From positions 1-33,777 of the forward strand of contig JAUZRR010000053.1 in the NCBI GenBank assembly GCA_030950285.1: 33,777 nt of DNA, read 5' to 3'. The stretch is from Planctomycetota bacterium (GTDB taxonomy: Bacteria > Planctomycetota > Phycisphaerae > Phycisphaerales > UBA1924). Below are positions 24,659-32,811 of the stretch, one piece after another. The notes beneath the pieces are model-generated. The model searched no databases. It was not told where the DNA came from and was given only the letters and a program-made list of their open reading frames with translations. Made by a program: the position numbers and the translations under genes. The stretch's first letter is position 1; the number at the start of each line of letters is the position of its first letter.

Positions 24659-25747
24659 ATGCGACGAATCACCAGATCACTCCCGGCTGTCCTGACCCTC
24701 GCGGCGTGCGTCCTCGCAACGCCCGCGCTCGGACAGATCGACACACTCCCCACCCCGGATAAAACCAGCTACTCCCAGGCAGAGAAGCAGGAGTTGCAGG
24801 CGTTCGTCAGCGCGCGGCTCGACCTGATCGGCGGCAGCGACGCCCCGGCCCGCGAGAAGGCCCGCCGCGAACTGCTCGCACCGCTCGGCCGACCGGGGGT
24901 CTCGGTCGCGTTCCGCCGCGCGTTCAGAGAAGCCTCGCTCGACCAGCTCGGCACCCTCGCCGCGAGCACCGACGACGCGGTCGCGATAAACGCCCTCGTC
25001 GTCCTGGGAGAGATCGCCGACGACCAAGCCCGGCAGATCGTCCAGCGTCACACCGCCGACGAGCGCGTCGCGGTGCGCTACGCCTCGATCGCCGCGATGA
25101 CCCGCACCTTCCGGGCGATCGACCAGACCTCACCAGCGATCGACGCGGGGCGTGTGACGGAGATGGTCCGGCACCTGACCGACCGCCTCGAAGCCGAGCC
25201 CGACGCCAGCGTCGCCGACGCGATCGTCCGATCGCTCCTGGCCGCGGCCTCGATCGACCGCGACGGGTTTGCCACCCCCGCGACCATCGCCACCACCGGG
25301 CTCGGGGCGGGCGTCGGCGCCCGGCTCCGCGCCGCTGAGGACACCGATCGGCAGGTCACCCTCATGACCGCCGTCCGTGCCGCCGAGGCGTTTGCCGGTC
25401 GGCTCGCCGCGGCGGGCACCGTCTCGCCCGAGGCCGCCCGAGCCGGAGCGGGCTTTGCCGGCGAAGTCCTGGCCCACCTCGCCTACCGCGCCAGAGAGGG
25501 AGACATGCCCGCGGCCGACGGATGGGAAGCTGACCTGGTCACGCTCAGTGAACGCAACATCGTCTTCGCCGCCCTCAAGCTCGGCGGCCGGATCACCGCC
25601 CCCGGCCTCCCCGCCCTGGTCGAAAGCGGCGACGCCAGCGGCTTCTACACCGCCGTCAGCGAACTCGTCCTCGGGCTCAACGCCAAACCCTGCGACCTCC
25701 CCCAAGAGGACATGCAGCGGATCCGCGACGCCCTCGCCGGCAAATAA
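24659..25747 (+). CDS. Secreted alpha-helical repeat (HEAT-like) protein
   Basis: A 362-aa protein with a signal peptide (RRITRSLPAVLTLAACVLAT, cleavage likely after ALG). The mature part is almost all helical and rich in Ala, Arg, Asp and Glu. Paired helices around AVAINALVVLGEIADDQARQ and VAVRYASIAAMTRTF resemble HEAT-type repeats. The start is uncertain: ATG 24659 gives the neatest signal peptide, whereas TTG 24647 sits 8 nt behind AAGAAGGG and would add four residues. A possible -10 (GGTAGCTTT) lies far upstream near 24512. I do not recognise a named family. Its position after the FNR gene does not by itself indicate function, because about 230 bp and repeated DNA separate them. Confidence 0.7.
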   Translation: MRRITRSLPAVLTLAACVLATPALGQIDTLPTPDKTSYSQAEKQELQAFVSARLDLIGGSDAPAREKARRELLAPLGRPGVSVAFRRAFREASLDQLGTLAASTDDAVAINALVVLGEIADDQARQIVQRHTADERVAVRYASIAAMTRTFRAIDQTSPAIDAGRVTEMVRHLTDRLEAEPDASVADAIVRSLLAAASIDRDGFATPATIATTGLGAGVGARLRAAEDTDRQVTLMTAVRAAEAFAGRLAAAGTVSPEAARAGAGFAGEVLAHLAYRAREGDMPAADGWEADLVTLSERNIVFAALKLGGRITAPGLPALVESGDASGFYTAVSELVLGLNAKPCDLPQEDMQRIRDALAGK

Positions 25748-25770
25748 CCCCCCCAGCCCCCCAGCCTCCA

Positions 25771-25824
25771 CCACCGGGCGGGAGCCCAATGCCCTGCACC
25801 CCGCACTGGGCTCCCGCCCAGTGG
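25771..25824. repeat. 18-bp inverted repeat between the HEAT-like gene and oppA
   Basis: Arms 25771-25788 and 25807-25824 pair with one mismatch around a perfect core GGGCGGGAGCCCA/TGGGCTCCCGCCC. The right flank contains CCAGTGGCACCC (25818-25829), also found in the inverted repeat at 28830-28904. It may act as a U-less terminator or belong to a dispersed repeat family. Confidence 0.7.
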
Positions 25825-25853
25825 CACCCGACCACCCCAGCACCGCCCGGGTC

Positions 25854-25862
25854 TGGTACCGT
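25854..25862 (+). promoter_or_regulatory. Extended -10 element placing transcription start at the oppA ATG
   Basis: TGGTACCGT ends 7 nt before the ATG at 25870. No Shine-Dalgarno is visible. A leaderless oppA-oppB mRNA is predicted. Confidence 0.45.
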
Positions 25863-25869
25863 ACCCATC

Positions 25870-27801
25870 ATGTTCCGCCTTGCCCTCCCCTTTGCCATGC
25901 TCCTGGCGATCCTCCTCGGGGTCCTGCTCTCTGACCGCCCCCTCCCCCGCGCCGACCTCACCTTCAGCAACGGCACCGACATCACCACGCTCGACCTCCA
26001 GCGCATGAGCTGGATGCAGGACCTCCGCCTTGCGCGCATCGTCTTCGAGGGGCTCGTCGCCAACGACGTCTTCGACCCCGGCTACGCGATCATCCCCGCG
26101 GTCGCCGAGCGCTGGAAAATCTCCGACGACGGCAGGGAGTACCGCTTCTTCCTCCGCGACGACGCGAAGTGGTCCAACGGTGCCCCGGTCGTGGCGGGTG
26201 ACTTTCTCTACGCATGGCGGCGGGCGATCCTGCCCGATACCGCGGCTGACTACTACGCGTTCTTCGAGTACATCGAGGGCGTGAGCGAGTTCTTCGAGTG
26301 GCGCAACACGGCGCTCGCCGGCTTTGCCGAGGACACCGCCGCGCTCAACCCCAGCCAACGCGCCGACCGCGCCCGGGCGCTCTGGGCAGAGACCGAACAA
26401 CGCTTCACCGACTCAGTCGGCGTCGAGGTCGTCAGCGACCACGAGCTGGTCATCCGCCTCATCCGCCCGATCCCCTTCTTCCTCGACCTCTGCGCGTTCC
26501 CGACGTTCTATCCGGTCTACCCGCCGCTGGTGAAGCAGTACGATCGCCTCGACACCCAGACCGGCCGCATCATCGCCGAGGGCGGGTGGACCAAGCCGCC
26601 GCAACTGGTCTGCAACGGCCCCTACGAGATCTCCATCTGGCGGTTCAAGCGCGACATGCGCCTCGAGATCAACCCCCACTACTGGAACCGCGACACGCTC
26701 AACATCCGTTCCATCGGCATCCCCTCGATCGCCGATCCTTCCGCCCAGGTGCTCGCCTACCAGACCGGCGCGGTGGACTATGTCGCCAGTGTTTCTGCCC
26801 CCTTCCGCCGCGAGATGGTCGCGCAGAAGAACGCCTACTACCGCGAGCACGCTGCCGAGCTCGAGCGCCTCCGCGCTCTCGGGCTCGACCCCTTCGAGAT
26901 CGACCGCCGCCTGCCCCAGGACCCAAGGCAGAACGTCCACGTCACCCCGGCGTTCGGCACCTACTTCTGGAACTTCAACTGCATGGAGCGTCTGCCCGAC
27001 GGCCGCCCCAACCCGCTGGCCGACCCCCGCGTCCGCCGCGCCCTGGCGATGATGATCGACAAGCGGGTCATCGCTGAGGATGTCCGCGGGCTGGGTGAGC
27101 CGATCGCCCGCACCCTCATCCCCCCCGGCTCGGTCGGCGGGTACACGTCTCCCGAGGGGCTCCCCTGCCTGAGCGACTGCGACACACCCGAAGCACGCGA
27201 AGCGCTGATCGAGCGTTCGCGGGCGCTGCTCGCCGAGGCCGGCTATCCCGACCCCGCCGCGATGCCGACCATCGAGCTCGAGTTCAACAAGGACGCCGGG
27301 CATGATCTGGTCGCCCAGTCGATCGCGAAGAACTGGCAGGAAACCCTCGGCCTGCCCGTCCGCCTTGCCCAGAAAGAGCTCAGCGTCTTCCGCGACGACC
27401 TCAAAAAGCACAACTTCATGACCGCCCGTGCCGGGTGGTACGGCGACTACCCCGACCCGCTCACCTTCCTCGAGATCAACCGCACCGGCGACGGCAACAA
27501 CGACCGCGCCTTCAGCAACGCCGAGTACGACGCCCTGCTCGACCGGGCCTACGACGAAACCGACACCGCCACCCGCGCCGACCTGCTCACCCGTGCCGAG
27601 CGGATCCTCGTCGAGGAGCAGGTGCCTCTGGTCCCGATCTTTCACTACTGCGAAGTCCGCATGTTCGACGCCCACACCCTCAGCGGCCCAAACCCCCACC
27701 CGCGAGCCACCGAAAACGTCTTTCTCTTCGACATCCTCGGCGACGGCCTGGGGACCGACCGGGTGCGGGCCATGCCTCCAGACCCGGGGGGGTCCAAATG
27801 A
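25870..27801 (+). CDS. oppA: Oligopeptide ABC transporter substrate-binding protein
   Basis: A 643-aa solute-binding protein of the peptide/nickel class, which captures oligopeptides outside the cytoplasmic membrane and hands them to the Opp permease. It has an N-terminal hydrophobic anchor (residues 3-20) without a lipobox Cys, so it is either uncleaved or processed by signal peptidase I. The family core is present: DITTLDLQRMSWMQDLRLAR, FEGLVANDVFDP, AERWKISDDGREYRFFLRDD, KWSNGAPVVAGDFLYAWRR, PYEISIWRFKRDMRLEINPH and YWNRD near the middle, and NAEYDALLDRAYDETD near the end. Its TGA overlaps the oppB start (ATGA), so the two are co-translated. ATG 25870 is supported by the -10 hexamer 7 nt upstream; earlier in-frame ATG 25789 lies in the inverted repeat. 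Confidence 0.93.
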   Translation: MFRLALPFAMLLAILLGVLLSDRPLPRADLTFSNGTDITTLDLQRMSWMQDLRLARIVFEGLVANDVFDPGYAIIPAVAERWKISDDGREYRFFLRDDAKWSNGAPVVAGDFLYAWRRAILPDTAADYYAFFEYIEGVSEFFEWRNTALAGFAEDTAALNPSQRADRARALWAETEQRFTDSVGVEVVSDHELVIRLIRPIPFFLDLCAFPTFYPVYPPLVKQYDRLDTQTGRIIAEGGWTKPPQLVCNGPYEISIWRFKRDMRLEINPHYWNRDTLNIRSIGIPSIADPSAQVLAYQTGAVDYVASVSAPFRREMVAQKNAYYREHAAELERLRALGLDPFEIDRRLPQDPRQNVHVTPAFGTYFWNFNCMERLPDGRPNPLADPRVRRALAMMIDKRVIAEDVRGLGEPIARTLIPPGSVGGYTSPEGLPCLSDCDTPEAREALIERSRALLAEAGYPDPAAMPTIELEFNKDAGHDLVAQSIAKNWQETLGLPVRLAQKELSVFRDDLKKHNFMTARAGWYGDYPDPLTFLEINRTGDGNNDRAFSNAEYDALLDRAYDETDTATRADLLTRAERILVEEQVPLVPIFHYCEVRMFDAHTLSGPNPHPRATENVFLFDILGDGLGTDRVRAMPPDPGGSK

Positions 27802-28805
27802 TCGCGTTGATCGTCCGCCGCCTGGTGCAGTTGCCGCTGATTGTGGGTGTGATCTACACGCTGACGCTCGTGCTCGCGTGGGCGGTGCCGGGCAATCCGC
27901 TCGAGAATCCCGAAGGCCGCCGCCCCCCCGAGTCGGTCATGGCCGCGATGAAAGCCCAGTACAATCTCGACAGCTTCCCGAAGTTCTACTTCTCCTATCT
28001 CGATAACGCTTCGGGGTTTCGGTGGGTGCGGGACACGGTCTCGGGCCGTGCGGCCGAGCAGGCGGCCGCCGCCCGCGAAGCAGGGCTTGCCCCGCGCCCG
28101 CGCCCGATCTTCGACCTCGGCCCGTCGCTCAAGCACCGCGACGAGCGGGTGGTGGGCATCCTCGCCAGCGCGTTGCCGGTCTCGGTGGCGTTGGGCATCC
28201 TGTCGATCCTGATCGCGGTGACCGTGGGCGTGACCGCCGGCGTTGTGGGGGCGGTGCGCCCAAACTCTTTTGCCGACCTTGCCACGCTGGTGGTTGCGCT
28301 GATCGGGATCAGCCTGCCCAGCTTTGTCATCGGCACACTCTTCGTGCTCATCTTCGGCGTCTGGCTCGCGGTGCTGCCCGTCGGCGGCTGGGGGACGCCG
28401 CAGCACATGATCCTCCCCGCGATCACCCTCAGCCTGCCCTTTGCAGCCTACATCGCCCGCCTCACCCGCATGGGCATGATCGACACGCTCGGCTCAGACT
28501 TTGTCCGCACCGCCCGCGCCAAGGGTGTCGCCGAGCAACAGATCCTCCTCCGCCACGCCCTGAAAAACGCCTTCCTGCCCATCCTCAGCTACCTCGGCCC
28601 GGCGACCGCGTTGGCGATGACCGGCTCGTTCGTCGTCGAGCGCGTCTTCAACGTCCCCGGCCTCGGCCAACACTTCGTCGCCGCGGTCCAGAACAAAGAC
28701 CTCTTCCTCATCATCGGCGTGGTGCTGGTCTTCTCGACGATGCTGGTGCTGCTCAACCTGGCGGTGGACGTGCTGTATCGGTGGGTGGACCCGAGGATTG
28801 GGTAG
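27798..28805 (+). CDS. oppB: Oligopeptide ABC transporter permease OppB
   Basis: A 335-aa permease. An N-terminal helix (about 9-32) is followed by a periplasmic loop of 80-90 residues. The membrane core has about five more helices and the BPD_transp_1 EAA loop (DFVRTARAKGVAEQQILLRH followed by ALKNAFLPIL). GSFVVERVFNVPGLGQHF is a typical OppB segment. The start overlaps the oppA stop by 4 bp. No oppC or ATPase genes follow: the next gene converges from the other strand at 28942. The partner subunits must be encoded elsewhere, or were lost. Confidence 0.94.
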   Translation: MIALIVRRLVQLPLIVGVIYTLTLVLAWAVPGNPLENPEGRRPPESVMAAMKAQYNLDSFPKFYFSYLDNASGFRWVRDTVSGRAAEQAAAAREAGLAPRPRPIFDLGPSLKHRDERVVGILASALPVSVALGILSILIAVTVGVTAGVVGAVRPNSFADLATLVVALIGISLPSFVIGTLFVLIFGVWLAVLPVGGWGTPQHMILPAITLSLPFAAYIARLTRMGMIDTLGSDFVRTARAKGVAEQQILLRHALKNAFLPILSYLGPATALAMTGSFVVERVFNVPGLGQHFVAAVQNKDLFLIIGVVLVFSTMLVLLNLAVDVLYRWVDPRIG

Positions 28806-28829
28806 CCGCGGCCTCCCGGCGTCATCGGT

Positions 28830-28904
28830 GGGTGCCCCTGGGCGATAGCCCCCTGTCGGCAGTCCCGACGTTACAAAGCACAGGGCTATCGGCCAGTGGC
28901 ACCC
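28830..28904. repeat. Long imperfect inverted repeat after oppB, probable hairpin terminator
   Basis: Left arm 28830-28856 and right arm 28880-28904 pair over about 25 bp (GGGTGCCnCTGGnCGATAGCCC type) with a loop near 23 nt. No U tract follows. It separates convergent oppB and the 29385 gene and shares CCAGTGGCACCC (28893-28904) with the repeat at 25771. Confidence 0.75.
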
Positions 28905-28941
28905 AAGAGATGCAAGCCCGAACAGCGCGATCCCGCAACGC

Positions 28942-29385
28942 CTACTTCACCTGCCTGAAGACCGCCCCGTTCTTGATGCCGCAGGTCACCATCTCGCCCT
29001 CGGCAAAGTCGGTTGCCTTCTGCCTCGGGTCGGTCGGGAGCAGGTGGAACGGCACGCCGGCACTGACGATCACCTCGTTGGTCTCGGTGTTGATCGCGAT
29101 CACCCGTCCTTGCACCCGCCGGGGCGTGCCGAAGACCGGCTCGACGAATCGGCCGCCGCCTCCGATCCTGTCGAGGCGTGCTGCCATCGCGTGGACGGTT
29201 CCCTCGATCCGCTTGCCCGGCGTGCCGATCACGTCGCCCTCGGGGATGAGGTCGAGCTTGTAGCTGGTGTTGGGAAAGCCCAGCCGCACATAGCCGGGCC
29301 TGGTCGCGGTCTCGGGGATGTCCGCGACGAAAATGCCGCGGGCGATGCGAGGGTCGAGAGTCGTTGTCGGCATGGGTTCGATCAT
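28942..29385 (-). CDS. Small beta-rich protein of unknown function
   Basis: A 147-aa protein without signal peptide or membrane helix. It appears beta-rich (GYVRLGFPNTSYKLDLIPEG; RRVQGRVIAINTETNEVIVS; ATDFAEGEMVTCGIKNGAVF), compatible with an OB-fold or similar barrel, but I recognise no family. ATG 29385 follows TATCCT at 29394-29399 with 8 nt between, and no Shine-Dalgarno is present; a second ATG (29373) is four codons in. It ends the minus-strand cluster that includes nadB and converges with oppB across the long inverted repeat. Confidence 0.65.
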   Translation of the reverse strand: MIEPMPTTTLDPRIARGIFVADIPETATRPGYVRLGFPNTSYKLDLIPEGDVIGTPGKRIEGTVHAMAARLDRIGGGGRFVEPVFGTPRRVQGRVIAINTETNEVIVSAGVPFHLLPTDPRQKATDFAEGEMVTCGIKNGAVFRQVK

Positions 29386-29393
29386 GGTGACAC

Positions 29394-29399
29394 AGGATA
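29394..29399 (-). promoter_or_regulatory. Candidate -10 for a leaderless transcript of the 29385 gene
   Basis: TATCCT on the minus strand matches four of six consensus bases and ends 8 nt before the ATG. No -35 was found. Low certainty alone; it fits the pattern at purC, oppA and the FNR gene. Confidence 0.3.
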
Positions 29400-29432
29400 G
29401 CCGGGGCGGGGCACCTGGGGGCTCGGCCCGGC

Positions 29433-30170
29433 TCACTCATTGGTCTTCACAAACCACCGCAGCTTCCACCCGCTCTGGATAAACCGCTGTTTCGGCTGCT
29501 TTGCCTCGGCCTGGCGGATCAGCTCGAGCCCCGAGTTGATCGACCCGGTCTGGGCGACTGCTTCCTCGAGCGTCATCACCGTGACCAGTTCGGGCTCGAC
29601 CGGCCCGACGGTCTCCATCCGCCCGCCCTCCCACGCCATCTCGAAGCCGCGCCACTTCAGCCCCTCGGCCGCCTTGCGGTTGAGCGTCACCCGGGTCACC
29701 CCGCCGGGCAGCTGCCGACGGAGCACGCCGGGCGAGAACTCGCCCATCGGCATCCGCCCAAAGAGCAGCGCGATGTCTTCTTCGTGACTCTTGAGATAGT
29801 CGAACGCCTCGCCGGGGTCCATGCCTCGCTCGCGGAACTCTTTCTTGGTCTGCGCGCACAACACCTGCGAAACAAACAGCTCCCGCTCGTCTTCCTTGAT
29901 CGTCGAATAGATATGCGCCATCAGGTGCCTGGCGGTCCGCGCCACCAGCACCGGCGGCCCCTCCTCGGACTCGACCCTGATCCGCCCGTCGTCCAGCAGC
30001 GTCGGGTCGCGGTAGCCCTTGGGGCGCTCGCTGAATGCCTCGCCGCCGCTGACCGCACCGGGGACACTCGACAACGCCGGCCTCCAGTAGACCGTCTGCT
30101 CTTCGTAGGCGCAGCCGCCGAGCAATGCCACGAGCATAAGAACCGACGCAACCGAGACCACGGGGGCCAC
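29433..30170 (-). CDS. Lipoprotein of unknown function
   Basis: A protein of about 245 aa with a lipobox (LVALLGG-Cys, Cys20 if GTG 30170 is the start), so it is likely anchored to a membrane and faces the periplasm. The mature part is soluble, mixed helix and strand, with a charged helical segment (DPGEAFDYLKSHEEDIALLF) and a C-terminal basic/aromatic end (SGWKLRWFVKTNE). No family is recognised. The start is uncertain. GTG 30170 and GTG 30161 give a reasonable hydrophobic signal but no basic residue, and ATG 30137 leaves too short a signal. A GGAGAAGG stretch near 30210 is not correctly spaced to any start. Larger starts would cross the inverted repeat at 30216-30296. Confidence 0.6.
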   Translation of the reverse strand: MAPVVSVASVLMLVALLGGCAYEEQTVYWRPALSSVPGAVSGGEAFSERPKGYRDPTLLDDGRIRVESEEGPPVLVARTARHLMAHIYSTIKEDERELFVSQVLCAQTKKEFRERGMDPGEAFDYLKSHEEDIALLFGRMPMGEFSPGVLRRQLPGGVTRVTLNRKAAEGLKWRGFEMAWEGGRMETVGPVEPELVTVMTLEEAVAQTGSINSGLELIRQAEAKQPKQRFIQSGWKLRWFVKTNE

Positions 30171-30215
30171 CAGACAAGAGTCCGGGGCGCTCGGCGCGTG
30201 GACGCTTAGCCTTCT

Positions 30216-30296
30216 CCAGGGGCCGGGGCTTTCCAGCCCCGGAAAGGCAGCACAAATCAACTGTTTCGACGCGGGCTGGAAAGCCCGCCCCCCTGG
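30216..30296. repeat. 24-bp inverted repeat between nadB and the lipoprotein gene
   Basis: Arms 30216-30239 and 30273-30296 match at 21 of 24 positions. The inner 14 bp (GGGCTTTCCAGCCC/GGGCTGGAAAGCCC) are perfect. The loop is 33 nt and no U tract follows. It may be a terminator-like hairpin or a dispersed intergenic repeat. Confidence 0.75.
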
Positions 30297-30361
30297 TCTG
30301 GATGCGGACACCCCCCGCACCCATTGACACCCGGCACGACACCAATCCAACCACGCCCGCT

Positions 30362-32032
30362 TCACGCCCGCACCTCGCGCGCAGGTGCCCCGCCCTCGAC
30401 CGGCTCGGCGACCGGGCCGACACTCCCACGCATCCAGCAATCGTGCACGAGATACTCCTGTCGAGGTTCGGGAAAGTCGTCCCGCGCGTGGCAGCCTCGG
30501 GTCTCTTCACGCCACAACGCCGAGCGCGCCATCAGCGCGCCCACCAGCAACATATTCTGCGTCTCCCACCCTTCCGGTTCGTCGAAAATCTTGTCGAGGG
30601 TGTATCTGCCCCAGAAATCGAACATCTCGACTGAGTCCCGCAGCTTGGCGCCGGTCCGCTCGATCCCCACGTTCCGCCACATCGCCGACCGCAGGCTCGA
30701 ACGCACGTCGGAAAGATCAAGCTCGCCGTGCACGCTCGGGCGGATATCACTGACGACCTTCGCGGGCTTGCCCGGCAGTTCGCCGTTGGCCCCGGCTTCG
30801 CGCCCGGCGACCTCACCGAGCACCAGCCCCTCGAGCAGCGAGTTGCTCGCCAGCCGGTTCGCGCCGTGGAGCCCCGAGCACGACGCCTCTCCAACCGCAA
30901 ACAGCCCGCGCACGCTGGTCCGACACGTCGCGTCCACCCGCGCCCCGCCGACGGTGTAGTGGGCTGCGGGGTGGACCGGGATCAGGTCCTTGCTCGGATC
31001 GAGGTCGAAGTTCTTGAGCAGTTCGGCGATCCCCGGGAACCTCGCTGCGAACCCCTCGATGCTGCGACAATCGAGCAGCACGTGCTGCCCGCCCTGCCGA
31101 GCGAGTTGCGCCACGATCGCCCGGCTCACCACGTCTCTGGGCGCAAGCTCGGCCAGCTCGTGGACCTCGGGCATGAACCTTCGACCCGACACATCCAGCA
31201 GCTGCGCGCCCTCGCCGCGCACCGCCTCAGAAATGAGCGACCGCGCCGCACCGGGCAAGTAGAGCACCGTCGGGTGAAACTGGGTGAACGCCATGTCCGC
31301 CAGCTGCGCCCCGGCGCGGTACGCCGCGGCGAGCCCGTCGCCGGTTGCGACGTGCGGGTTGCTCGTCTCGCGGTAGACCACCCCAGCACCGCCGCTGGCG
31401 AGGATCGTCGAGCGCGCCCAGATCATCTGCAGCCCGAACCTGGGGTGGTGCGTGATCGCGCCGATCACCCGGGACCCCGGCTCGTCGCTGGCGGTCACGA
31501 AATCGAGCAGGAAGCACTTCTCAAACAGCCGTACATTCGTCAGGGCCTTTGCCCGGCCCGCCAGACACCGAGACAACTCGATGCCGGTCGCGTCCCCGCC
31601 CGCGTGATAGATACGCCGCGCCGAGTGCCCGCCCTCCTGCCCGGCGTCGAGCGTGCCGCCTGCCTCGCGGTCCAGTTCCATCCCCCACGCCAGGCACTCC
31701 TGCATCCGCGCCGGGCCGCTCTCGATCACCCGCCGCACCACCGGCTCATCGCACAGCCCTGCCCCCGCGGTCAGCGTGTCGCCGACGTGCGCCTCGAACG
31801 AATCGGCCGGGTCCATCACCGCGGCAATCCCGCCCTGGGCCCACGCGGTGTTGGTCTGCGAGAGATCGCTCTTGCTCAGCACGATCACCTCGGCGCCGGT
31901 CTCGGCTGCGGCGATCGCGGCGCGGAGCCCCGCCACCCCCGCACCCACCACCAGCACATCGGTAAAGATCTGCGGCAGGAGGCTCGACCTGAACGGGATC
32001 AGGTACCGGCGTTCGTCGAAGACTTGTTCCAT
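30362..32032 (-). CDS. nadB: L-aspartate oxidase
   Basis: A 556-aa flavoprotein that oxidises L-aspartate to iminoaspartate, the first step of NAD synthesis. The FAD-binding Rossmann motif VVGAGVAGLRAAIAA lies at 28-42, followed by SQTNTAWAQGGIAAV. GGHSARRIYHAGGDATG is the conserved substrate/FAD region, and FTQFHPT, SEAVRGEGAQL, VHPAAHYTVGGARVD and RLASNSLLEGLV follow in the expected order. The C-terminal helical domain contains SALWREETRGCHAR. Length matches the family. CTGGAG lies 4 nt before the ATG. It follows the DinB-like gene by 33 bp on the same strand; nadA and nadC are not in the window. Confidence 0.96.
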   Translation of the reverse strand: MEQVFDERRYLIPFRSSLLPQIFTDVLVVGAGVAGLRAAIAAAETGAEVIVLSKSDLSQTNTAWAQGGIAAVMDPADSFEAHVGDTLTAGAGLCDEPVVRRVIESGPARMQECLAWGMELDREAGGTLDAGQEGGHSARRIYHAGGDATGIELSRCLAGRAKALTNVRLFEKCFLLDFVTASDEPGSRVIGAITHHPRFGLQMIWARSTILASGGAGVVYRETSNPHVATGDGLAAAYRAGAQLADMAFTQFHPTVLYLPGAARSLISEAVRGEGAQLLDVSGRRFMPEVHELAELAPRDVVSRAIVAQLARQGGQHVLLDCRSIEGFAARFPGIAELLKNFDLDPSKDLIPVHPAAHYTVGGARVDATCRTSVRGLFAVGEASCSGLHGANRLASNSLLEGLVLGEVAGREAGANGELPGKPAKVVSDIRPSVHGELDLSDVRSSLRSAMWRNVGIERTGAKLRDSVEMFDFWGRYTLDKIFDEPEGWETQNMLLVGALMARSALWREETRGCHARDDFPEPRQEYLVHDCWMRGSVGPVAEPVEGGAPAREVRA

Positions 32033-32065
32033 GCAACTCCAGAGTTTGGGGAGAACACCCGCGAC

Positions 32066-32707
32066 CTACTCAGTCGTTTCACTCGCCGCGGCCTGCTTTG
32101 ACGCGCACCCGCACCCCGACCCGCACCCGCCGCCGGCCGCTTCTGTTTCTTCGCGTTCGCCGAGCATCACGTCCAGCTTCTGCGTCAAGAACTTCGCGTG
32201 GTGCTCGACGTGCCACGTCGCGTACTCGACCAGCTTGAGCATTCCGATCTCGCCTTGCTCTGGGTGCATCGCGGTGCGCTCCCACTGCTCGGGGGTCAAC
32301 GCGAGCAACAGCTCGGCGGTCCAGCGGCGCATGGTGTGGATGGCTGCGACAAACCCCGCGACCGGCGACCGGAGTTCGGGGCCGTAGATCCCGCCGTCGA
32401 TGAAGGCGTCCTGATCCCAGATCGCCAGCACCGGGCCGTCCTCGGCGATGATCCGCCGGATGCGGTGTGTGAAGACCAACTCGGCATCGGCGAGATGACC
32501 AAGCAGCGTCCGCACCGACCACTGCCCCGCGTTCTCATCAGCTGTGAAAACCTGGTCGGTCTGTTCGTCGGTCAGGTCGAAGACCCGGGGGTCAAAGTTT
32601 TCCACACCCCGCAGATAGCGGACCAGAAGCTCCTCATGCAGCCTCGGCTCGCGAGCCGCGTCGGTTTTGCATCGTCCGGACCCGCCACAACATTCGCCCT
32701 GCGCCAT
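32066..32707 (-). CDS. DinB-like four-helix metalloprotein with cysteine-rich tails
   Basis: A 213-aa protein. The core (about 25-185) is a DinB/YfiT-type four-helix bundle: WSVRTLLGHLADAELVF, then EYATWHVEHHAKFL near the end. The probable metal triad is His71, His166 and His170, as in this superfamily of thiol transferases and detoxifying enzymes. Two short extensions are unusual: CCGGSGRC at residues 6-13, and CGSGCGC at 195-201 followed by a polar end. Together they hold seven Cys that could bind a metal. AAGGAG precedes the ATG at 7 nt. It lies directly upstream of nadB (33 bp), probably in one transcript, though no functional link is obvious. Confidence 0.85.
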   Translation of the reverse strand: MAQGECCGGSGRCKTDAAREPRLHEELLVRYLRGVENFDPRVFDLTDEQTDQVFTADENAGQWSVRTLLGHLADAELVFTHRIRRIIAEDGPVLAIWDQDAFIDGGIYGPELRSPVAGFVAAIHTMRRWTAELLLALTPEQWERTAMHPEQGEIGMLKLVEYATWHVEHHAKFLTQKLDVMLGEREETEAAGGGCGSGCGCASKQAAASETTE

Positions 32708-32811
32708 TCTTGTGCTCCTTCTCTGGTGCGATCCCTCAATCGGCCCGACCTCTCGGATCATTGCGCCCCCGAACCTCCCAAGGAAGATTGGACCGCCCCC
32801 GGGCTCGAAGA

